64,000 bases of DNA from Cytidiella melzeri (Eukaryota > Basidiomycota > Agaricomycetes > Polyporales > Irpicaceae), in contig JABYQR010000150.1 in assembly GCA_022592445.1 (NCBI GenBank), forward strand, positions 39,276 through 103,275. The letters run 5' to 3'. Each line of letters starts with the position of its first letter. Position 1 is the first letter of the stretch. Positions 25,052-38,146 of the stretch are shown in pieces. The translations under genes were made by a program, and so were the position numbers. The notes under the pieces are model-generated. The model saw nothing but the letters and a program-made list of their open reading frames with translations, was not told the DNA's origin and did no database searches.

Positions 25052-25523
25052 GCGAGGAAGCTGGAAGGTCGGGTATACGATTGAGTTTCCAGGTCCGGCT
25101 GATGCTTTGGCGGCAAGGGCAGTCAGGAACAAATTGATCGCAAAGATTCCGACACTCTCTCTAAAATCCTTAGAAGTTGCACTGAGAGAGCAGAAGACAA
25201 GAGGGAAAAAAATGGGTACTGGTTGCAGGACTCGGAGGCGCGGGTGGGGAAGTCCACACAGCACATTATGCACACGCACGACGATTCAGATTAATACTCA
25301 GAAACGAGGCTCAGCTGCCGATGATCATCTCCCAAGTCTTGCATCGTCGAGCCCCACGACGCACTGTCATGCTAAGCATGGAGGATTTGCTACATAAATG
25401 TCGTTTAGACTCGCGCCGGTACGTAGCTCTAGTAATTAATATCTCCGCTATGTGAATATATTGACAGCCATTCCTAGATATCAACAGTGCTGGGAGGTGA
25501 AAAGTGAGAACAATCTCACCATT
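25052..25523. other. Intergenic, no gene seen
   Basis: Lies between the CDF start and the stop codon of the mitochondrial carrier, both minus strand. Nothing else recognised. Confidence 0.5.
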
Positions 25524-26785
25524 TCACATAGGAGCCATGCCACACAGACTTCTGAGCCGCTCAAATACTAGGAAACTGACAATCGTATGCGCTCCAAGCT
25601 GCAGTGCGCCCATATGTCAGTAGGCAACGTAGGACTGTGGTGTGGACGAAACGTACCCGACCCCAACACATGCCAAAGCCCTTGTAGAACGCCCTCGGTC
25701 CTTCGTTGACCATTATCATCCGTATACAGTCCACGACGCCCTTGTACTGTCCGGTCTTGTCTGACATCAGGCGCACCTTGACGACGTCTGGAAAGCACGT
25801 TAGTTGTTGCTCCGAATATCTCGGAATAAATATAAACACTTACCAACAGGATTTGAGGTTATCGAGCAGAAAAGACCCGCAAACAAACTCGCCGTGAAGT
25901 GCAGACCTAAGCCCTCCTGCATGATACCCCTCTTCTTCAACGTCTGCTTCACCTGATCATACGAGCAGATCTGCGACGCCGACAACACGACGCCACGGAC
26001 GATCGTCGGTGCGACTCCTCCGTACAGTTTGTGCAGGCCGCCAATGAGCGGTATCCTGTGCGAGCTGGCGCCTTCTCGGAAAACGCTGACGAAGGCGTGT
26101 CGTGTGCTCTCGTACGGACTGCCGTTTGGGTAGTGTGCTTGCATGCGGACTTTAACGAGATCGGCAGGGTTAGCTAGTGCGCTGACATCGCGATGTTCAG
26201 TGTTTCCGGCGGATGCTCGCAAACGAAATACCCAATACCCACGCTCCGATCGACGCAGCTGCTGATGCGGCCAGCACTTTCAACGTGATACCCTCCCGTG
26301 ACAGTTTACCATCCATAGCGGTATACAGTCTATGTTTACTTTCTCAATGCGGTAATTCGGAATACAAAGCCGCGATACGCACTTGTCTTTGAAAAGCTCG
26401 TATCCTCCTAGCCGCAGGCCAGAATACACGGTTTCGCGAAGCATAGAAGCAGTAAACCCGTTCAGGAGACTCCGCACGCCCTCGTTGCGAATCATTTGAG
26501 CACCGACTGCCCAGAACGCGTGGTTGCTCGTGCCGTGCAGTTGTTGCCTGACTTTGATCACATCCTGCGGGTTGCTGAATCCTGAGGCGGCCATGTCTAA
26601 GAAGGATTCGTCTCATTCGCATCGTCTATATTAGCGTGGAAAGACGATTTTAACTCACTACTCAGAGCTGCACAGAAGAATTTCATGGTGTAGTCGCTCT
26701 GTTTCGTCACCCCCGGTATGACGATGCTCTTGTGGATGAGAACATCGATCTCTTCCTCGACAGGTGTTATAGAGACCGTGGCCAT
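25524..26785 (-). CDS. Mitochondrial carrier, dicarboxylate/UCP-like
   Basis: Six exons (26785-26659, 26596-26383, 26329-26232, 26173-25844, 25787-25657, 25598-25524) give 324 aa, normal for the SLC25 family. All three signature motifs are present: NPQDVIKVRQQ, NPADLVKVRMQ and NPVDVVKVRLM. The second half of each repeat (for example YELFKDKLYTAMDGKLS) and the C-terminal WGRLGAHTIVSFLVFE look like the Dic1/uncoupling-protein branch, which exchanges malate, succinate or phosphate across the inner membrane. The N-terminal 45 residues are longer and more acidic than in Dic1. Exact substrate cannot be read from the sequence. Confidence 0.9.
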
Positions 26786-27725
26786 CGCACCAAGCTGATT
26801 CCAGCTATCGTTATACAGTAAGGATGAACGGAATGGAGTGGGACGGAGAGGGCAGAGAGAGTGGAAGGAGACGAGGTGATGAGGGGAGGTTAGTGAGAAC
26901 CATGGTCAGCTTCTTGTCTACTGGGCAGCTCACAAATTCCGAATACGCTGGCATAATGGCAGTCTCGGTAGTGGACGCGAGCGCAGTAGCAGCCAGTGAG
27001 CGAACCGCGGGCCACCGCGGGAGTCCTTCGCTGATCAAAAAATGAGGCATTCCGAATTTTGGAGTGTTTCTTCATCCAGAAACGTCGAATAGGCGGGTGC
27101 TCATTGCCTCGCTGAATCTGTGCAAGGTTAGTGCTTGCGACGGATGTAGCATTTATTCGCATCCGGGCCCGGGCGCGCGTGTCAGCCTCCTCTTCTGAAT
27201 CTCTAGCTTGGTATTGGCTCCATATCCCAGCTCATTGTGGCTAGCATTGAGGCCTTGAGGCTTCAAGCGAGCACATCTGGACTGACAATGACTCTGATCC
27301 CAACATGATTTTGGTCAAATTGTTACTTACCGATACTAGCTGGTACATGGACGTGCGTTGACAAGTTCAATACTGTATGTAACAGGAGCCAATCACGACG
27401 GACCACTGTGGCCGACCATGCCGCCGGAGAACCAGGGGACGACTGTGTATTATTCTTCAACTTCAGGTGTAACAGTCAGACAAGAGATCCTGAGGCACGA
27501 AGGTTCTAACGATGCCTACTGTTGAAGTACCTCGAGGAGACAGCTGTAACCAACACCTATATAGCGAATTACAATGCACCTAGAAGGGCACTCGGACAAG
27601 GCTACGGAATCAGGCATCGAGCTTGTTGTAAGTACTGCCAATGATGCCAGTATCGGCAGAATCATGCGAACTTTCCAAACGATTCCGATAAAAATACAGC
27701 CTGTATGAGTACACGCCTGCAACAA
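26786..27725. other. Intergenic, no gene seen
   Basis: 5' flank of the carrier gene and 3' flank of the Fe-ADH gene, both minus strand. No convincing ORF, repeat or RNA. Confidence 0.5.
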
Positions 27726-29272
27726 CTAATACAGGTCCTCGAGTATCTTGACTACCTGAGGGAACGTCGGGTCGTCTTTCTTACCCATTGCCTTCTCCGC
27801 TATGCTCGAGAGGTCCTCCTTCGGGACCTTGTACTGGGTGAGCGTCGAGTGCAAGCCGAGGTCGTCGACGAGTCTAAAATACCAATCAAAATCGTAAGGA
27901 TATGCCTCAGCTTCGAATAGCGACGAGAATCAACTGACCCGGCAATCGCTTTTGATAACGCCAGTATGTCTTTCTCCTCTGACCCCTGCGACGGACGACG
28001 AAGGTGATAAATGGCGTCTGCAAGCCATTTCTTCTCCTCTGCGGAGGCTGTCGTAGCCTTCAAGGCAACCACAGGCGCAAGAGTGAGACACTGTTAATCA
28101 AAGACTGTAAGCTTTTACAAGCCGTGTCAAGCAGGGTTTGTATTCACGGAGGTAATGCCATGCGGAATGCCGTACGCTGCTCCGAGCTTATGGCCCAACG
28201 CATGCGACAGACCTAGTGCACTGTCCTTATATTTGAATACGTTGTGTGTTTATCTTGGCCCTGCAGTACGCACCTGTATTTTTCAAATTTTATAGGCCAG
28301 AGGCTCATCCAAGACGCAAGCTGCAGTCTCTGGCGAACGGAGACATCTTCTGGGTTCGCCTTCGACTGGGGCAGACACTTGAAGAGGTCGGCGATGGCGG
28401 CGTAAAACAAGTATTTGAGAGGCGGGGGAACCATTGGCCTGTATAGACCCTCTATGGGAGTGAAGTCAATATTGTGACGGGGTATAGAAGGTCGCACTGC
28501 AACGTACCAACAGCATGGTCAAGCGCTCTGATACCAGTTGATAACCTGGACACCGATGTTGAGAACACATGTGCGAGCGAGGCCAATCAGACACATACCA
28601 AAGGCGCTCAGGAGTAGCCAGCGTCAGCTTCGCATCTAGGATGATACCAGCAGGAGCGAGTTCCTGAGCGCTGACGGCGACCTTGGCCCCTTGCTCATTT
28701 GTAAACCCAGCACCAACCTTGCGTTATGCGTGAGCGAGCGCTAAGCAGTAAGTATAGTAGGCATAACACTTACCGTGTACTCAGCGGCGCTCAACGTGGT
28801 GGGGATAGCAATCTGCTTCCGGAACTCGCCACCAGTCTCTTGTTGGAGATTGTAGAGCAGTGCTTTACTCGCATCCACAGGTGACCCTCCGCCGACGGCA
28901 ACTATGATGTCGGCATTGACCTCTTTGAACTTGAGTAGTCCCTTTCGAATCCCAGCAACGGGTGCGTGTTCGCCGATCTCGTAAAAGACACCTCCGTAAG
29001 CGTCGTGCTGACGGAGAATAGCCTCGATCTGCTTGATCACGTCTGTCTACGGCAGACGTTAGCAAGGTTTAGGATATGAAACTTCTGTATACCTTTTCAA
29101 AGAGACTCTTTCCGGTAACGATCAATGCCTTCTTTGCACTGAACTTCTGTAATAGTGTGGGCAATGCCTTCTCGACGCACCCAGGTCCGTAGTAAACTGT
29201 GCTGAGTTCAGTGTATGCGTAGGATCCTTCGAGCTCGCTCGAGCCGTACGAGGTTGTATCCATGGCAGACAT
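27726..29272 (-). CDS. Maleylacetate reductase-like Fe-dependent alcohol dehydrogenase
   Basis: Eight exons (29272-29093, 29046-28774, 28717-28599, 28545-28508, 28451-28274, 28220-28148, 28090-27939, 27873-27726) give 386 aa, the usual length. The NAD(P)-binding motif AVGGGSPVDASKAL and IPTTLSAAEYTVGAGFT are followed by the helical domain with GIRALDHAVEGLY and ALSHALGHKLGAAYGIPHG-type histidines (here LGLSHALGHKLG and GIPHGIT) that hold the metal or its remnant. Maleylacetate reductase turns maleylacetate into 3-oxoadipate, the last ring-fission step in resorcinol, hydroxyquinol and lignin-aromatic breakdown, which suits a wood or litter fungus. Assignment within Fe-ADH is by overall similarity, so another substrate is possible. 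The ATG at 29272 is the first in frame. Confidence 0.87.
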
Positions 29273-29520
29273 GATGATCTTAGCTACGCAGAGTTTGGTG
29301 GTGGTTAGGACGAGAGCTTGAGCGTTGATGAGTAAGAGCCGTGGTAAGTAGTGTCCTCATGAGGACCGGCCCGGTGAGCCAAGACGCCTACTAATTAGTG
29401 GGTCGCGTCGACGCGTGACAATATGCACGCGGGTTGTGACGTTACGTGATTAGTATAAGGACTACGTTTGGCTTGCCATCCAATTCACACTCTTTGCCAC
29501 CATAGCAGAGTAACTTCAAC
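29273..29520. promoter_or_regulatory. Divergent promoter region
   Basis: About 250 bp shared between the Fe-ADH gene (-) and an F-box gene (+). A TATAAGG string at about 29454-29460 sits some 65 bp before the plus-strand ATG. Confidence 0.5.
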
Positions 29521-30854
29521 ATGCATGGAAACTGGCTGCCGTGGTACGGTCGCAACAACGCTCACCGAATGCCAACACCGAGACATTTCCCTTCGGAAAT
29601 CGTCGACCACATAACGGACCATTTGTGGGACGACAAAACGTCGCTAGCAGCTTGCACCTTGGTCTGCAAGCAATGGCTTTTCTCCGCCACATTCCACCTC
29701 TTCCGAACGCTCACACTCTGCGACGATGTGCATTTTTGCCTATTCCGGGAGTTCATAGGAATGCTATGTTTGAACAGCCCAAGAACCTTCGGACATTGCG
29801 TACGGGCCTTGCATCTGCAGAGCTCCCCACCAGGACAAGAAACTACGCCACTCATAGAGATCAACCTTCACCTCCTCGCCACAATCATTCTCGCGTGTCC
29901 TCGCCTCGAGCACCTGCAGCTCACCAGAGTTCGCTGGTCAAGACAGCACACAAACGATTACCCACCAATAGTGGCTCCGTCCATCACAACCCTGTCGTTA
30001 ACCTACCGCTCAAGCCACTTCTTGCCAGATTTTACCGGAATCTTCGCGTGGTTCCCGAACCTCCGCGCGTGTGTGCTGGACGGCGGGTACATCCCTACGC
30101 TAGAGTCTTACAACCAGCCCGGGCGGAAGCACGCAGACCCCATCCCCTTTCCTCGTCATATGCAACTGAGTGTTCTCCACATGCGTTCGCATATGGTGTC
30201 TCCTTGGATATGGGATTGGGTCTCTGCAACCGCTTCGGTTCATTCCCTGCAATCGCTGGAAGCCGCCCTCGGCAGACCTGAGAACCTCTATGGACTGGCT
30301 AGGGTTTTGTCGGGTGTGAGGCATATCTTGCTTGACCTCCGACTGGACCTGACGTCCACGGACTACCGAATGTTCTTCTTGACGTGTAAGCTTGTCGTTG
30401 TTACGCATTTGAGGCGGCCTTTGAGCTGACTTGTGGACGATATCTTCCAGCTGGCGCCCCTGCAACATCCGTGGGTAGCTTATTGCCCCTCCGCGAGTGC
30501 GACGCTATCCAAAGGCTGGAGCTCACGACCATGATAGTCCAGACACAGATACTCCAGTGGGACATACCACCCGTGACAACAGCTCCTCTCCACATCGCAG
30601 GGATAATCGCGCTCATCCCTTCGACAACGTTCACGCACCTCACTCTTCGGTTCACGGGGAGCCTCCACCACGCCCCGTGGCACCTTAACATACCAGAGTG
30701 GAGTGTAGTAGAACATTTACTATTGAACCATCCGACTATACGCGTCGTGGAGGTTGTTTGGGAGGATTCTTGGAACGGGGGTCGCATCCAGGACGCGATA
30801 TGCACAGTTTTCCCCTTGCTGTACAGCCATGGCAAGCTGCGGTTCCGTCAGTGA
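29521..30854 (+). CDS. F-box protein
   Basis: Two exons (29521-30385, 30451-30854) around a 65-bp intron give 422 aa. The F-box is at residues about 18-60 (PTPRHFPSEIVDHITDHLW, LAACTLVCKQWLFSA, HLFRTLTL). The remainder has loose leucine-rich strands (PRLEHLQLTRVRW, ITTLSLTYRSS). It is not a close relative of the tandem F-box pair at 11-14 kb. Likely an SCF adaptor of unknown target. The ATG at 29521 follows a TATA-like box. Confidence 0.87.
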
Positions 30855-31229
30855 GGTGGCATGCAGGTACGACTCACTTTGGGTTCCAATGTTAACGATG
30901 ATAACGACGAGCATATAAGGAGTTATTCTTGTAGCATTTAGATGCCATGCCATCAGACTTGACTTGCGCCAGAACAATGGTGTGCAGTCTGTACTCCGAA
31001 GGTCATGTTTACAAATGAAATTGTATAATCACGTACTGGTATTCGTGACTAAGCCACCGACTGTCATCGGGACCAGTCAGCACAGGTATGATTTCTAAGC
31101 TACTGACCATTCGCCAGTAGTGTCCTGCATTACGACGAGCTCTACGAGAGGGGGGTGTGACAACAACGAACTGCGCTAGTGTAAGTAGAAGACTGAGTGG
31201 TGGGCTTAAATTATACTTTTGAGAGCATG
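30855..31229. other. Intergenic between convergent genes
   Basis: 3' flanks of the F-box gene (+) and Mia40 (-). No gene seen. Confidence 0.5.
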
Positions 31230-32073
31230 TCATGCAGACGAGGGCTTTGAGTCTTCTGAATCCGATGATGCGGTCGGTGGGTCGTGAGATGTCCTTTCAG
31301 GTGCATCTTTCGCATATTCGGGGTCTTGGAGATCCGCAGGAGGACCTCCACTGGGTGCACCCTCATCCTCGTCTTCATCGTCCATAATTTCTACGGTCAA
31401 GGTCACTAAACCACATCATTGAGAAACATATGCTTGAAGCTTACCATCTGCATAAACGTCAGGATGCTCCCTGAAGCAGTCTTGCATCGCCTTGAACTTC
31501 TCAACACACTCTATACCCTTCGGCTCCTTTTCTGAAAAGACGAAACACGAGAAAGCGTCCCGGAATTGCATGCCACAAGGCCCATGTGCCATACCGCCGA
31601 GACATGGGCAGTCCCAGTTGATTTCTCCCGTGACGGGATTGAACGCGCCTCCCCCGCCTTGCTCCTCCAAGTGACCCTCTGCCTGAGCAGCTTCAGTCGA
31701 CTCTGCTGCTTCTTCCGCCTTTCTGACCACCTCGACCGGTGCAGCGTCAGCTTCGGAAGAGCTCGAAGCCGACGAGTCTCGGTTCATAGGTGCAGGCTTC
31801 GTAGCGTTGGACTTGACTGTACTCAACGGAGTTGACGCTACACATAATTAGTGGATACTGATGGGTGCCGGAGAGGATATACAAGTGCCTACAAGAAGGA
31901 TCCGAGTCTAGTGCGATAGCTGGTTGAGACGTAGCTTTCCAGGCAACATACGTTGTCACTGCCGCGGCGCCCAGTACCAGTCCTGCACGGCGGCGGACTA
32001 TAGATGCCATTGGTCGCGTGGCCGACATGTGAACGCATCTCCTGGCCGGTAAACGATGAAGCACGCGCAGCAT
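31230..32073 (-). CDS. MIA40: Mia40, mitochondrial intermembrane-space import oxidoreductase
   Basis: Three exons (32073-31893, 31837-31445, 31390-31230) give 244 aa. The redox CPC motif (C137-P-C139 in [15 protein letters not shown]) and the two CX9C pairs ([22 protein letters not shown]) define Mia40, which oxidises small cysteine-rich proteins during import and passes electrons to Erv1. The N-terminus is an Arg-rich presequence ([14 protein letters not shown]) followed by one membrane segment ([16 protein letters not shown]), the inner-membrane anchored form found in fungi. Between anchor and domain lies an Ala/Glu-rich linker; the C-terminus is acidic. The start is the first ATG that opens the presequence. 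Confidence 0.95.
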
Positions 32074-32562
32074 CTTGCGCAACCTTGACGAGAAAAAGCC
32101 AAGTCTTAGAGGTTGGAGGTCGAGGATAATGACAAGTCGGTCGCTGACGAAGGTGATTATAGCGCCGAAAACAAAACGGCATACTGGCTCGGCTATTGCC
32201 GAACATCGACGACGGAGGTTTGTCACTGTCTTGGACGACGTTGAACTCGACCTCTACACAACCATAATACTGCACGCCTATGCTGCGATAACCTTACGCG
32301 CAACGACACAAACGAGTTGCACACACGGTGAGGGCTCCACGAGGCGTTGACAACCCGTAAAGGACTAAACAACGTCAGTGACAGACTCTTTCCGCATCCA
32401 CCTTCACATTTGAACGGTGCGCAAATTCTGAAGGCGAATTTGTTGTCCTAAGCTTACTCTGTTTCAAAGAGGGGGAGGTGCGGCGCGCATTTCAGTTGGT
32501 CGCATGTTGCAAGCGGTAGAACTCAGTCTTCTTTCAACAGACTCCGAAGCGTTGTCTCGGCC
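32074..32562. promoter_or_regulatory. Divergent promoter, Mia40 (-) and PH-Sec7 gene (+)
   Basis: 489 bp between two divergent start codons. No gene is supported inside; ORFs here run antisense across the Mia40 leader. Confidence 0.45.
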
Positions 32563-35500
32563 ATGGAGACTTCGACTATCGCAGAGCAGCGAGCGACGGC
32601 TGTGGCGAAGCTCAAACGTGCTGCATCGCTCCCACGCATGAAGGACGGACGTCGTCCGCCTATGCACGTCGAGGCCGTAAGCGAGGGGGAAAGGGTTGAT
32701 GAGGCGGACAAACCAGATGAGGAGAGTGCGCTGGAGTCTGACGGTGGCAGAAGGGAGTCTCCTGATGCTCCCGAGGCGTCCGAGAGTGGTGGAAGGTCAA
32801 ACATCATACTGCCATTGGACGATCCGGAGCCAGAGCCAGAGCAGGAGCAGGAGCAGGTTGCGCAGTCTGCTGTCGAAGACGGACAAGAACCGGACGACAA
32901 GGCAGAGGAGACGCAACCGTCCGAACCATCTGAACGGCCATCTACTCCCGCCCGTAAACGTCGCTCTCGTTCACGCGCACGATCAAGAGGGTCAAAGGAC
33001 TTACGGCTGAAAACGAAGACACCACCCCCTGTCAACAACGAATCGTCTGCGGACGAATATGGCCTTGAAGATAATCCATCATCTCCTCCTGCGATATCAT
33101 CCCCTATCCCATCTCACTTTGCCGCTTTCCAAGGATCACCTTTTCTTCGCTCACCAGCGTCGCCAGGACCTGCCATGTACTACCCGGGCACAACACCAAC
33201 CACCACAATGCTACCCTCGCTCGAGCAACTCCAGAAAGGCATTGGGTTATTTCGTTCCAACAGTGTAGGACCTGCGCGTATGATGGCCATGCATAAGCTC
33301 ACTGGAGGTTCCGAGCCTTTGGATGCGACCTTCGGACTGCCCTCTCAGACTACACTCGTAAGAAACAACACCGTATCAGGAGGCGAGAGGATAGCTGTGC
33401 GAGCAAATCTCTTTCGACGACTGGGGGAGCGTGTGGAGAAGGCTGACGTAGAACAGACCAGCGGCGGGGAGGAAGTCTCGCGACCGATGACCCCAGGTAC
33501 AGCGAGACGGAGAAAGAGGAGGTCGCGAAGATCTGCAGTGCTGGATGATCGGGACGAGCGGGATCGCGAACCACCGCCAACTTCTCCAAATACTCCCATA
33601 GTGCCAGTCTCGCCAATTCCGCGGTCTTTCCACCATGGCCTGAACGTACCCCACACTACTCGAACACCAGTTCAGCATCAGGTTGAGCAGGATATAATAA
33701 CCCCAATGGGAGGCCGTGGGGTAGTTATAGAGGATGAGGATGAGGACGCGGACGGTCATCCCTCGAATCAATCCTACGGACTGCCTGTCACACCTGCTCG
33801 AGAAGCAGGACCCAGACAACCCCACGTGTCAGATGCGCCATCCAATGCATCCACCGACTCGGCACATATGGGTGTTCCAGTGCCGTTCTTCATCTCATCT
33901 CACTCGGGGGCATACAAGCAGGACACCTTCCCTGCTAGTCCATTCGCCACACCTCTGAGAGAGAAGCCATTCTTGGATGAAGACGATGATACGGAAGCTT
34001 ACAGAACGCTGCCTTTGCGTGCGCCGAGTCGCAATGCTGCCAACGAGCTCAGCTGGGTAGCAGAACCAGGTTTGTTCGCTCTGCTCCAGACTGATGCGTG
34101 CAATTGACAAATTTACAGTTTTACGAATGCCTATACACGACGACGAGGACGACGAGGACGACGAGGCGGATGACGAGGAACGTGAGCAAGAGGAACATGA
34201 GTCAGAGCAACCTCTAATTAACGTTGAGCATGTTGAGCACAAGGAACAGCACGTTCTTCCGTCGGATGACAACGAAGAGCACAGCTACTACGCTGCATCT
34301 CCCAATGCACGTTCAGTTTCAAAAGAACTTCTCATCGAAGTGGAGACCTCTCCTGAGCTGTCGCCTTCTCACGTACCACCGTCGCCTTCATCAGTAATGG
34401 CCCTGTCGTTTGCTGCGAATGACACTCCTGGATCTGCTCGCCCGTCACCACGCACATATCCCATGCGATTATCTGTTGCTACACCTGTGCCTCTGTCTGA
34501 ACCCTCTCCCTCGACGACTGGCTTTCCTGAATGGGGAGAGACACGCCCTGAAGGGATTGCGAAGCGTGCTGGCGATAATGCCACTGGCGCATGGGATAGG
34601 ATCAAGAATGTCCTTACCAGGAGCAACTCGAGTGGCGGCCGTCGATCACGCACGAACAGTATTGGTACTCGGGACAGACGAAACAACACTGACTCTAGCG
34701 TCAGCCGTGAAAGCCGTACTAGTCTCACGAGTCCTAAGGGAGAGCGTACTAGCGAGCTGCAGAGCCCGCAGTCTCTCATGCAATCCCCGTCTGCCTCAGC
34801 ATCTATTCTATCTCTTTCTCCTCAAGCCGTTCCTCAGACGCCGATGTCACCAGTGCCTGCTGCATCCTCCGCTGATCTGTTGAGATACGCGGACTCGAAG
34901 CTGAACCCGTTCCCGGGAATGAAGCAGCTTGAAGAACAACGAAACAAGGCGAAAGGGATTGCCTCAGCCTCTTCTCCTGATCTGAGTCTGTATCCGACCG
35001 CTATCGAACCAATACCCAGCACAAGCTCTGCTTCCAGCGCTACCACAAAGTCGCCCGAGCTCATGAGGGACCGTAAAGTTTCTCACCAAGCATCGGATAC
35101 ACGGCTCTTGGCCAAGTTCTCCGGTATGAACGCTTTATCGCCTATCGCAGCCATTCCATCGTCAAGTTCGAACGATTACTTTAGCCTGAACTCTGCTACT
35201 ACCACGAACTCCGGTGCAAGCATTGGGTCTGCGTTGTCAAAGCTGCCTACGAATGTGGAGGGTGTACGCAAATGGCTCAGCGCGAAAAAGATATTCTCAC
35301 AACATCCTACGCCGTCTACTCCCAGCATTCCTCTAGCTTCTCCAGTAGTGGATCCTAAACCACGAACCGTATCCAAAAAGCCGTCGTTGACTGACTTGTT
35401 ATCCGGTACACGCAAAGAGAACGATTTATCCGACTGGGAGGACATTGGCGACGAGAAGTCCAGAACTCCGACAAGTGCCACAAATCCTTCCACGCTTGGG

Positions 35501-37675
35501 AGACAAACACTCCAGGACGAGTCAAGAGCAATCGAGGTACATGTAGACGTCACTGAGTCAACTGTCCACGATCATTATTCTGGACACGCACAATCTCCAC
35601 GTGCCATACGTGTCAATCACGCAGCTGAGTTCTCACCTCTCTCATCACCCCCAGAACCAGTGTCGTCAGAAACCCCAGACCCCCAGTCTTCGTTGGACGA
35701 TTACGCGGCGATATCAACCTCTGACTCCCAGTCGACTTCGTCAGGCTCGCCGGGTTTCAATCAAGCGGAAATCGGCAGGGTTGCTATAATCATGTCACGA
35801 CTGGAAGAGGCTCTTGGTCGCGGGTCCAAGAGCTCTATTTGGCCGATTGCAATTGACGATCCTCCACGCAAACTTGTGCTTTGTTCCCCTGTCCTCCAAG
35901 TCTCCAATGCGAACACTGTGAAAGACCGGTTCTTGTTCCTGTTCACCGACCTCTTGGTAATTGCCAAGCCAGTAGTCCTTGACCAGGACGCCCTTTTGGA
36001 CAGCGCGAAACCTACTCCTATGGATCGCAAGTTTGTGGTGAAGAGCGTCGTGCTATTGCGCAACGTCAAGTTTAGTGCCGATCGCGATGACACTCGTACA
36101 AAGATGGCGACAAGCGCAGGCTCCGTGCGCCATCCTGTCATTCGGTCTTTTGTCCACCAGTTCTCCAAAGACCCTGATCAGGCCATCACAACGCTTTTTG
36201 AGAAGTCTCACTGCAGAGACGACCCAATTGCACTTGGTCAGCTCATTTTCCGCACGACTGATCTGGACCGTATGCGTCTCGGGGAATATTTGTCTCGCCG
36301 TACGTCCAAGCTCGTCCTCAAGGCGTACGTTGACAGCTTCGGGTTTGCGGGCATGAGGATAGATAAGGCGCTCAGGGTATTCCTACTTTCGATCTGCGTG
36401 CCGCCGAAAGCATCTTTGGATTACCTCCTGGACGCGTTTGCCAGCCGATGGTTTGAAGCGAACGCAGGTATCGTGGCGTACCAAAAGGACCTTTCGGCAC
36501 GTCTTGTAAAAGCTATTGTGCAACTGAATGAGGTCATGCACGGCGGCATCGCGCAGACGACAGGAATGACTGGGTATCCCAAACGGAATGTCATTAGCCG
36601 TGACTTTGTCGAAGCATTCCGTCGAGCTGACCCTCGTGCTCAAGTCTCGGATGACCTCCTTGACAAGATCTATGCCGCCATCCGTCGGGAACGGTTATCC
36701 CAGGCTCGACGACCGACAACGGAGCAGAACGACCACGATATTTCGATAGTGATCAAGCGTCCTATACCCTCTCGTCTCACCTACCGACTTCAGTCTGAAC
36801 CCATCATCTTGCGCATTGTATCCACCGACCCTCACTTCAGCATTCAGCTTTTTGGCCAGGATCTTGTATTTGAGCCCTCGGAGCTCACGTTCGTGAAGTC
36901 ACCGGAGGCCTCGTTCCGAGTCACAGGCACCTCGCTAGGACCAAAGACTGTCATTATGCGACGCTGCGGGGCCAACGCGCTTGCTTATTCGGGTTTGCCC
37001 TTGAGCAGCCCAGTCATGGTTGAACGTGCGTTTATGCGGAACACTTTCCAATTGGCTTTCCTGAATCACCATGGGGAGAAGAGAAAGTATATGTTCAGCG
37101 TGGACGACTATCTCGTGCGTCACCAGTGGACGGTCTCCTTGAAGCAACACATCGAGGCTGCGTCGAACCCTACAGCCCCTCCGATGGAACCTTCAGGATC
37201 TCGATTCAAATCGCAGAAGGCCGTCGAAGACATGACTTTGAAAGTACTACAGGATACCCTCATCAACGCTGAGGATGAATTCTCATCACCATTCCCTTCG
37301 GCTGTGGATCACGCCCTCGCTCGTCTAAATGGGATCTTGCCCTCAGCTAACGGCAGTCCAAACGGTAACTACCTCCATTCCACGCCGGTCAAGGGTCAGC
37401 GACACAGTAGAGGCGAGCTCACTATCACACACGCTCGCTCGAAGTCTCGGAGTCAGATATACCATCGTCATGGGCTTGGGAAGCTGGAGCCAGACGCGGA
37501 CGACGAGAGTGAAGAGGATGGACTTTTACGTCGCGATCTTTCCACGTCTCATCGACCGGACGAGAAAGTGTGGAGTGGACATGATCTCGAGGTTGTCTGT
37601 CGCCAGAACAGCTCACTTCCGTCACTACTGGCGTATCTGAGCGTGGACGCTCCTGATGGGTTAGCTGTCATGTAA
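32563..37675 (+). CDS. Large PH-Sec7-PH protein, Arf-GEF-like with altered active site
   Basis: Two exons (32563-34069, 34119-37675), 1,687 aa. The first 1,080 residues are mostly disordered (Ser/Pro-rich, with SRSRARSRGS and an acidic DDEDDEDDEADDEE run). A PH-like block follows (VKDRFLFLFTDLLVIAKPV, about 1090-1165), then a Sec7 domain (about 1187-1385: GQLIFRTTDLDRMRLGEYL, FAGMRIDKALRVFLL, LLDAFASRWFEANAG, AIVQLNEVMHG) and a second PH-like domain (about 1440-1515, ending KYMFSVDDYLVRHQW). Sec7 domains load GTP onto Arf GTPases with a glutamate in the LPGEA turn. Here that turn reads VPPKA, with Lys1266 in place of glutamate. Motif 2 is also weak (QLNEVMHG for MLNTSLHN). The overall make-up suggests a membrane or bud-site Arf regulator that may not catalyse exchange. 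The start codon is the first ATG of a long open frame. Confidence 0.88.
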
Positions 37676-38146
37676 TGTCCCTCCACCTCCCTGATACTGT
37701 GAGTGTAGGCTTTTGATAGCGCTTATGCCTCTCACTGATTAGTTGTTGGCTCAGCTGTAACATCTTCCTTGCTTCTCAAAGTCGTCAACTTCTACATTGC
37801 TTTGTATCTCAGTATATTGTTTCTCCCATCTCTCGCAATGGCTCGTAGGCATTATAATCTGATATTGCTTATTTATGTTACTACACTACTATCATCTAAT
37901 TGGTTTAGCTTGTCCTCCTCGGTCCTCTCTCCTTCCCTTCTTACATACACTCATTGCTGTCTGACAAGTGCCTTCGGCCGTCTCATCTCGATCATCATGC
38001 TCATACGTATTTGCAATCGTCCCAAGCATTTGCCTCGTTGTCTTGCGCTCATATGTATCCTATAGAACGCGACTCGGTTATGTTACAAGGTTATCATCTA
38101 CCCTCTTATTCAACGGAATGAAAATATCGACGGTACAACGGTCTCT
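37676..38146. other. Intergenic between convergent genes
   Basis: 3' flanks of the PH-Sec7 gene (+) and the flavin-reductase-like gene (-). AT-richer; nothing coding. Confidence 0.5.
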
